Source: Curtobacterium sp. Leaf261 (lineage in GTDB: Bacteria > Actinomycetota > Actinomycetes > Actinomycetales > Microbacteriaceae). From it: a stretch of DNA of 64,000 bases. The notes under the pieces were generated by a model. It was not told the origin of the DNA. It ran no database searches and saw nothing but the letters and a program-made list of their open reading frames with translations. Positions within the stretch are counted from its first letter, which is position 1. Every line of letters begins with the position of its first letter. A program made the translations under genes and the position numbers. Where the stretch lies: assembly GCF_001422205.1 (NCBI RefSeq), contig NZ_LMMJ01000008.1:176915-240914 (forward strand). The letters are read 5' to 3'. Below are positions 59,389 through 64,000 of this stretch, one piece after another.

Positions 59389-60174
59389 GTGGTCGACGGG
59401 GTCGGTGGGACAGGGCGAGGGCTGCTGTACCGCGCGTACCAGCGTCGGATCCGGAAGCAGCTCGCCGGTGCGGTGATGCCGAAGCACGTCGCGATGATCG
59501 TCGACGGCAACCGGCGCTGGGCCAAGCAGCTCGGCCTCGAGACCGCTGCGCACGGACACCGCGCCGGGGCGGCGAAGATCCCGGAGTTCCTCGCCTGGTG
59601 CGACGACCTGGGCATCGAGGTGGTGACGCTCTACCTGCTGTCCGCCGACAACCTCACCGGACGACACTCGGACGAACTCGAGGAACTCACCGCGATCATC
59701 GCCGAGCTCGCGGCGGCACTCGGACGCCACCGCGCGTGGCGGGTCCAGCACGTCGGGTCGAACGACGGCCTGCCCGAACCCCTCGTCACCGCGCTCGAGG
59801 CCGCCGAGCGATCCACCGCGGACCACGCCGGGCTGCACGTGAACCTCGCCGTCGGGTACGGCGGACGTCGTGAGATCGCGGACGCCATGCGGAGCATCGT
59901 CCGCGCGCACGGCGCTGGCGGAGGGACGCTCGACGACCTCGCCGAGGTGCTCACGCCGGAGCTCATCGGCGACCACCTCTACACGCAGGGCCAGCCGGAC
60001 CCGGACCTCGTGATCCGGACCTCGGGGGAGCAGCGCCTGTCCGACTTCATGCTGTGGCAGAGCGCGCACAGCGAGTTCTACTTCGTCGAGGCCTTCTACC
60101 CCGATCTCCGCGAGGTCGACTTCCTCCGCGCGGTGCGCGACTTCGGTCTGCGGTCGCGGCGCTTCGGCAACTGA
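59389..60174 (+). CDS. uppS: Isoprenyl transferase (cis-prenyltransferase, UppS family)
   Basis: A 261-residue cis-prenyltransferase that elongates an allylic diphosphate with isopentenyl diphosphate. The catalytic Asp39 is in HVAMIVDGNRRWAKQLGL. GHRAGAAKIPEFLAW, TLYLLSADNLTGRHSDELEE and the C-terminal DLVIRTSGEQRLSDFMLWQS, then EFYFVEAFYPDL, are family motifs. Actinobacteria often have two such enzymes, one making Z-FPP and one decaprenyl diphosphate. NLTGR in place of the usual NW.R-type motif is compatible with the short-chain group, but product length is not certain. The end is followed by a module A hairpin. Confidence 0.94.
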   Translation: MVDGVGGTGRGLLYRAYQRRIRKQLAGAVMPKHVAMIVDGNRRWAKQLGLETAAHGHRAGAAKIPEFLAWCDDLGIEVVTLYLLSADNLTGRHSDELEELTAIIAELAAALGRHRAWRVQHVGSNDGLPEPLVTALEAAERSTADHAGLHVNLAVGYGGRREIADAMRSIVRAHGAGGGTLDDLAEVLTPELIGDHLYTQGQPDPDLVIRTSGEQRLSDFMLWQSAHSEFYFVEAFYPDLREVDFLRAVRDFGLRSRRFGN

Positions 60175-60208
60175 CCCGGCGTCACCGGCGCGTGGACGGA
60201 CCGACAGA

Positions 60209-60252
60209 CGGACTGGAGGGACGGTGCCAGCCCGCACCGTCCCTCCAGTCCG
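60209..60252. terminator. Module A hairpin, best-formed spaced copy
   Basis: CGGACTGGAGGGACGGTGC (60209-60227) pairs perfectly with its reverse complement at 60234-60252 across the 6-base loop CAGCCC. Probable uppS terminator. Confidence 0.8.
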
Positions 60253-60341
60253 ATGCGGGTCGTGCCCGTCCCGCGGGCGCATCCGGTGCGTGTTCCGGTG
60301 TCCGGTCCGGCCCGCGGTACGCGTCGCCGACCGCCAGTCGG

Positions 60342-60374
60342 TATGCTCTGTTGTCCCTCATGTCCATGTGAGGG
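60342..60374 (+). promoter_or_regulatory. Promoter -10 and leader hairpin of the aminotransferase gene
   Basis: TATGCT (60342-60347) is a good -10 element. Just downstream, CCCTCA (60355-60360) and TGAGGG (60369-60374) can pair at the start of the about 85-base leader, which ends with ACGAAAGG before GTG 60438. Confidence 0.5.
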
Positions 60375-60437
60375 CATGGATCGTCGACTCGGGGGTCGAT
60401 CGACGGTCCGTCCCACGCGACGAAAGGCCCACCCACC

Positions 60438-61547
60438 GTGACGAGCATCGACGAGTACGCCGCTGGTTTCGCGGAGGAGCCCGGGTACCTCGACCACGCC
60501 GCGTTCGGACCCGTCCAGACCGCGGTGCTCGAGGAGCAGCGCGTCCTCGGGACCTACCAGCAGCACGTCCGGTTCGGCGTGATGGACGTGCTCGACGAGC
60601 AGGACATCCGACTCCGGACGGTGGCCGCGCGCCTCACCGGGCGGCGCGAGGACCAGGTCGTCTCGCAGACCGCGACGACCCCGGGGCTCCTGCACACCGC
60701 GTTCGGGCTCACGGGCGGCGTCCTCGTCGCGGCGGACGAGTACCCGTCGCTGACACTCGCGCTCGCGAGCGCATCGGCCGCGAGCGGACGGATGCATCCC
60801 GTCGTGATCGAGTCCGGCGCGGGCTGGCTCACCCCGGACCTCATCGCATCGCGGCTGACCGACGACGTCGCGGCGGTCGCGGTGAGCCTCGTCGACTGGC
60901 GGACCGGGTACCGGATCGACCTCGAGGCTGTCCGCGACGTCATCGGCGACCGGCTGCTCGTGCTCGACGCGATCCAGGGTTTCGGCGTCGTCGACGTGCC
61001 CTACGAGCTCGCGGACGTCGTGGCGACCGGCGGCCAGAAGTGGTTGCACGCGGGCTGGGGCACCGGCTTCCTCGCGTTCAGCGACCGCGCACTGGAGCGA
61101 CTGCACCCCGCGCTCTCCGGGCCGATGGGCACGAGCGGTGCACCCGGCGAGGTGCCGAGTGTCCTCCCCGGTGCGGCCGGCTACCAGATGAGCCGCGTGG
61201 ACCCGGTTTCCCAGGCGCGGCTGGCGGTCGCACTCGAGTCGTTGGCCGGTGTCGGGGTCGGCGCCGTCGAGGCACGGGTCGCCGAGCGCGTCGAGCGTGT
61301 GTTCGCCCTGGCGGACGAGTTCGGTGTCGCGGTCGAGTCGTCGAGGGACCCGCGGGAGCGCGGGGGGATCGTGGTGCTCCGGCCGGCCGAGGGGCGTCTC
61401 ACGGCCCTGACCGCGTCGCTGCACAACCACGGCGTGACAGTCACCACGCGCACCGGGACCGTCCGCGTGTCGGTGTTCGCGTCGACGACGGATGAGACGC
61501 TCGGGATGCTGCGGGACGCGCTGGTGTCCTTCGCGACGATGAGCTGA
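60438..61547 (+). CDS. Aminotransferase class V-fold PLP enzyme
   Basis: A 369-residue fold-type I PLP enzyme of the class V family (cysteine desulfurase, isopenicillin epimerase and kynureninase relatives). It begins EPGYLDHAAFGPVQTAVLEE. The PLP region is QTATTPGLLHTAFGLTG. LVLDAIQGFGVVDVPYELAD holds the Asp that pairs with the pyridine N. The Schiff-base Lys is in ATGGQKWLHAGWGTGFL. No active-site Cys loop typical of IscS is visible, so a desulfurase role is less likely. Followed by a very G-rich stretch. Confidence 0.92.
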   Translation: MTSIDEYAAGFAEEPGYLDHAAFGPVQTAVLEEQRVLGTYQQHVRFGVMDVLDEQDIRLRTVAARLTGRREDQVVSQTATTPGLLHTAFGLTGGVLVAADEYPSLTLALASASAASGRMHPVVIESGAGWLTPDLIASRLTDDVAAVAVSLVDWRTGYRIDLEAVRDVIGDRLLVLDAIQGFGVVDVPYELADVVATGGQKWLHAGWGTGFLAFSDRALERLHPALSGPMGTSGAPGEVPSVLPGAAGYQMSRVDPVSQARLAVALESLAGVGVGAVEARVAERVERVFALADEFGVAVESSRDPRERGGIVVLRPAEGRLTALTASLHNHGVTVTTRTGTVRVSVFASTTDETLGMLRDALVSFATMS

Positions 61548-61555
61548 GGCGCGGG

Positions 61556-61631
61556 GCTGCAGCGGGCGCGGGGCTGGGTTGCGCCGGCGCGGGGCAGCGG
61601 GCGCGGTGCGGGGCGGGGCCGGGCGGGGCCG
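61556..61631 (+). repeat. G-rich tract with quadruplex potential
   Basis: The plus strand has about ten runs of three or four G within 76 bases, with short loops such as GGGGCGGGGCCGGGCGGGG. It begins nine bases after the aminotransferase stop. Confidence 0.6.
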
Positions 61632-61813
61632 GACGGTGTGGCATCGGTGTTGACGCATCGCGCCGTCTTCGATCGTGGGTGCGATGCGCCGATCACGCTG
61701 CCATGCGCGCAGCGTGGTGTGAGTCGCCCCGGCACACCCCGGCGTCGACATCGTTCACGTGACCGTAACTCAGGTCGTGGCGTGTCGGTCCCCTGGGTGT
61801 CGGTGGGCGGTCG

Positions 61814-61842
61814 TAGCTTTGCCGCATCGAGCACAGTGCTCG
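61814..61842 (+). promoter_or_regulatory. phoH promoter candidate and palindrome
   Basis: TAGCTT (61814-61819) is a -10 candidate. CGAGCAC-A-GTGCTCG (61828-61842) is a palindrome at or just after the expected transcription start, suited to an operator or to a short leader hairpin. Confidence 0.4.
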
Positions 61843-61960
61843 GTCGAGGCGGCCACAGATGGAGCTTCGCGACCCAGGTGATCTGCTCACGCGGATCTTG
61901 CTCAGTGGCCGTTCCGTAGGACATGGACCGGGCCGAGCGCGGCCCGGGGATGGAGTGGTC

Positions 61961-63376
61961 GTGACCTCTCAGAACGTCTCCCGCGAAACGTCCACCACGG
62001 ATGCCGTCGGTTCGACACCGGCCGGTTCGGCATCCACACGACGGGTCGTGGACACGTCCGCTTCCGCCGGGGCCGGGGTCCCGACGACGGAGCGCACCTA
62101 CGTGCTCGACACATCGGTCCTGCTGAGCGATCCGCGCGCGATGTTCCGGTTCGCCGAGCACGCGGTGGTCTTGCCGATCGTCGTCGTCAGCGAGCTGGAG
62201 TCCAAGCGGAACGACCCCGAGATCGGGTACTTCGCCCGGCAGGCCCTCCGGATCCTCGACCAGCTCCGCGTCGAGCACGAGCGACTCGACTTCCCGATCC
62301 CGATCGGCGACGGTGGGTCCCTGCGTGTGGAGCTCAACCACTCGAACATGGCGGTCCTGCCGTCCGGGCTCCAGCTCGGCGACAACGATTCTCGGATCCT
62401 CGCGGTCGCGTCGAACCTGTCGAACGACGGCCTCGACGTCGTCGTCGTCTCGAAGGACATGCCCCTCCGCGTCAAGGCGTCCTCGATCGGGTTGGCGGCG
62501 GAGGAGTACCGCGCCGAGCTCGCCGTCGACTCCGGCTACACGGGCATCACGAACCTCGAGATCTCCGGCGACCAGATGGCAGCCCTGTACGAGCACGAGG
62601 AGGTCCGCGCCACCGGCCTCGACGACGTCCCGGTGAACACCGGGGTCGTCATCCACTCCGAGCGCGGGTCGGCACTCGGTCGCGTGCACACCAAGGGCGC
62701 GGTCGCCCTGGTCCGCGGCGACCGCGAGGTGTTCGGCCTCCGCGGACGATCGGCCGAGCAGCGACTCGCGATCGATGCGCTGATGGACCCGGAGATCGGG
62801 ATCGTCTCCCTCGGCGGCAGCGCCGGGACCGGCAAGTCGGCACTCGCACTGTGCGCCGGGCTCGAGGCCGTGCTCGAACGGCAGCAGCACAAGAAGATCA
62901 TGGTGTTCCGACCGCTCTACGCGGTGGGCGGCCAGGAGCTCGGGTTCCTGCCGGGGGACGCGAACGAGAAGATGAACCCGTGGGCGCAGGCGGTGTTCGA
63001 CACGCTCGGGGCGCTCGTCTCGGACAACGTGCTCGAGGAGGTCGTCGAGCGCGGCATGCTCGAGGTCCTGCCCCTCACCCACATCCGTGGTCGGTCCCTG
63101 CACGACGCCTTCGTGATCGTGGACGAGGCGCAGTCGCTCGAGCGCAACGTCCTGCTCACGATGCTCTCGCGGATCGGGCAGAACTCGCGGGTGGTCCTGA
63201 CGCACGACGTCGCCCAGCGCGACAACCTGCGGGTCGGTCGGCACGACGGTGTCGCGAGCGTGATCGAGCGTCTGAAGGGGCACCCGCTATTCGCACACGT
63301 GACGCTGACACGGTCGGAGCGCTCCGCGATCGCCGCGCTGGTGACGGACCTGCTGGACTCGCCCGACCTCGTGTAA
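61961..63376 (+). CDS. PhoH family protein (PIN domain plus PhoH ATPase)
   Basis: A 471-residue PhoH2-type protein with an N-terminal PIN RNase domain and a C-terminal PhoH helicase/ATPase. PIN: acidic Asp50 in [20 protein letters not shown], with [17 protein letters not shown]. ATPase: Walker [21 protein letters not shown] near residues 283-302 and Walker [21 protein letters not shown]. Such proteins unwind and cut RNA in vitro. The GTG at 61961 follows GGAG; an ATG at 61859 would add 34 poorly conserved residues. The first 45 residues are low in conservation. Convergent with fumC. Confidence 0.94.
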   Translation: MTSQNVSRETSTTDAVGSTPAGSASTRRVVDTSASAGAGVPTTERTYVLDTSVLLSDPRAMFRFAEHAVVLPIVVVSELESKRNDPEIGYFARQALRILDQLRVEHERLDFPIPIGDGGSLRVELNHSNMAVLPSGLQLGDNDSRILAVASNLSNDGLDVVVVSKDMPLRVKASSIGLAAEEYRAELAVDSGYTGITNLEISGDQMAALYEHEEVRATGLDDVPVNTGVVIHSERGSALGRVHTKGAVALVRGDREVFGLRGRSAEQRLAIDALMDPEIGIVSLGGSAGTGKSALALCAGLEAVLERQQHKKIMVFRPLYAVGGQELGFLPGDANEKMNPWAQAVFDTLGALVSDNVLEEVVERGMLEVLPLTHIRGRSLHDAFVIVDEAQSLERNVLLTMLSRIGQNSRVVLTHDVAQRDNLRVGRHDGVASVIERLKGHPLFAHVTLTRSERSAIAALVTDLLDSPDLV

Positions 63377-63383
63377 GGCGCGG

Positions 63384-63445
63384 GGGTCGCGCCGCGCCCG
63401 GGGTCGCGCCGCGCGGGTCGCGCCGCGCGGGTCGCGCCGCGCGCG
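63384..63445. repeat. 14-bp tandem repeat after phoH
   Basis: GGGTCGCGCCGCGC is repeated about four times with small length changes, followed by two copies of TTCGCTTGCCCG. Confidence 0.75.
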
Positions 63446-63477
63446 GGTTCGCTTGCCCGTTCGCTTGCCCGTGGCGT

Positions 63478-63533
63478 TGAGAAGTGCCCATCTGTCGGCT
63501 CGGAAGCCGGGCCCGACAGATGGGCACTTCTCA
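63478..63533. terminator. Module B hairpin between convergent genes, second copy
   Basis: Perfect 21-bp arms (63478-63498 and 63513-63533) with a 14-base loop. The stem contains the same AAGTGCCCATCTGTCGG as the copy at 5792-5840. It lies between convergent phoH and fumC. Confidence 0.8.
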
Positions 63534-63618
63534 TGCGGGTGCCGGGGGCCGGGGGCGTGGGCCGGGGCTGGGGCGGGCTCGTCCTGCACAGGCCGGCTCG
63601 CGCCGTCAGTCATCCACA

Positions 63619-63645
63619 CGGACTGGAGGGACGGGTCGGTTCCGC
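63619..63645. repeat. Module A fragment next to the module B copy
   Basis: CGGACTGGAGGGACGGGTCG is one arm of module A without a good partner arm. Confidence 0.6.
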
Positions 63646-63786
63646 CCCGCAGCCCGGCACTCTTGATCCATGCGCACCGACGACCGGATCCGGCTCTGGG
63701 GACGGCCACCGTCCGGTTGCCGGTGCGCACGCTCGGGCGGTCGCCACGGTGGGGACTTGCGGCCGCCCGAGCACCTCAGTGTGATC

Positions 63787-63821
63787 CGGGGTCAGCCCGG
63801 GTGCGCCATGCTCAGGACGTC
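63787..63821. repeat. Copy of the fumC 3' end
   Basis: 35 bases match 63839-63873 with one mismatch, at a spacing of 52. The copied piece includes the last nine codons and the stop of fumC but is detached from the gene. Confidence 0.8.
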
Positions 63822-63843
63822 GGAGTCGATGTCGACGTCGGGG

Positions 63844-64000
63844 TCAGCCCGGGTGCGTCATGCTCAGGACGTCCAGGGCGCTGTCGAGCTGCTGCTCGGT
63901 TACCTCGCCGCGCTCGACGAACCCGAGGGCGATCACGGCCTCCCGCACGGTGACGGACTCCGCGACGGCGTACTTGGCGACCTTCGCGGCGGCCTCGTAC
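63844..64000 (-). CDS. fumC: Fumarate hydratase class II, C-terminal 52 residues
   Basis: The minus-strand frame reads from the window edge to a stop at 63844-63846. It encodes [20 protein letters not shown], then [20 protein letters not shown] and ends [11 protein letters not shown]. This matches the C-terminal domain of class II fumarase (KAAKxAhxxgxtLkEAA; ldLxxMThP), which converts fumarate to malate in the TCA cycle. Only the last part is in the window; the catalytic lyase core lies to the right. Other lyase-superfamily members (aspartase) share this region, but actinobacterial position next to phoH and the THPG end favour fumC. Confidence 0.88.
   Translation of the reverse strand, partial: YEAAAKVAKYAVAESVTVREAVIALGFVERGEVTEQQLDSALDVLSMTHPG

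Larger units (their letters stand above)
61548..61960. other. Gap between the aminotransferase gene and phoH
   Basis: No gene is supported in these 413 bases. They hold a G-run tract (61556-61631), a TAGCTT -10 candidate (61814-61819) and a small palindrome (61828-61842) in a long phoH leader. Confidence 0.65.
63377..63843. other. Repeat-filled gap between phoH and fumC
   Basis: These 467 bases hold a 14-bp array, the module B hairpin, a module A fragment and a copied piece of the fumC 3' end. No protein gene is supported. Confidence 0.7.

Noticed and set aside
61859..61960. Longer phoH starting at ATG 61859
   Set aside because: The extra 34 residues are not like known PhoH N-termini, and the GTG at 61961 has a ribosome site and gives the expected start before the PIN domain.

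Overview
The window is GC-rich chromosomal DNA (roughly 70% GC by eye) from an actinobacterium, most likely family Microbacteriaceae and plausibly Curtobacterium. The evidence is a mycothiol conjugate amidase (Mca), actinobacterial DUF501, DUF4307 and DUF6314 proteins, a type II NADH dehydrogenase, the mfd/mazG/eno/ftsB/DUF501 gene order, frequent GTG starts and many leaderless promoters. The genus is an inference from gene content only. No phage, plasmid, insertion sequence or CRISPR locus is visible.

Left part (1-28 kb) is accessory and metabolic. It holds a truncated peptide-type ABC binding protein with a divergent LacI regulator; a hexapeptide acyltransferase; a membrane-fused molybdopterin oxidoreductase; gnd and gntK (gluconate and pentose phosphate shunt); and a NarL-type two-component system. 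At 11.1-22.7 kb lies a divergent hexuronate-catabolism locus. uxaC and a LacI regulator read left. A sugar ABC transporter without ATPase, two TIM-barrel isomerase-like proteins around a Gfo/Idh/MocA oxidoreductase, a fructuronate-reductase-like enzyme and a mannonate dehydratase (ManD) read right in a tightly coupled operon. Together UxaC, the UxuB-like enzyme and ManD would convert glucuronate to 2-keto-3-deoxygluconate. The oxidoreductase plus two TIM barrels are extra parts whose substrate is unknown. A second NarL-type system follows, with a frameshifted exported-protein gene, then an Asp-rich protein, DUF6314/MarR and an alpha/beta hydrolase.

Middle part (29-43 kb) is core: rplY, pth, mfd, nhaA, mazG, hisS, eno, ftsB, DUF501, ndh and a tRNA with anticodon UAA followed by a partial second copy of its 3' half.

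Right part (43-64 kb) holds an AMP-forming acyl-CoA ligase, a large Ig-like/polytopic membrane protein, lemA, a YcaQ-type DNA glycosylase-like protein, an AI-2E family permease, ilvA, greA, DUF4307, mca, an OmpR-type two-component system divergent from an Ala/Pro-rich anchored protein, a hemolysin III protein, an isoprenyl transferase, a class V aminotransferase, phoH, and the 3' end of fumC.

The most striking feature outside genes is a set of dispersed hairpin repeats. One family (module A, core CTGGAGG-CACGG-TGCC and its inverse) occurs at about 16 places, mostly between genes but also inside three coding regions. It is often joined to other hairpin modules, two of which are themselves repeated in the window. 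Short tandem arrays (6, 9, 14, 16, 20 and about 31 bp) are also common.
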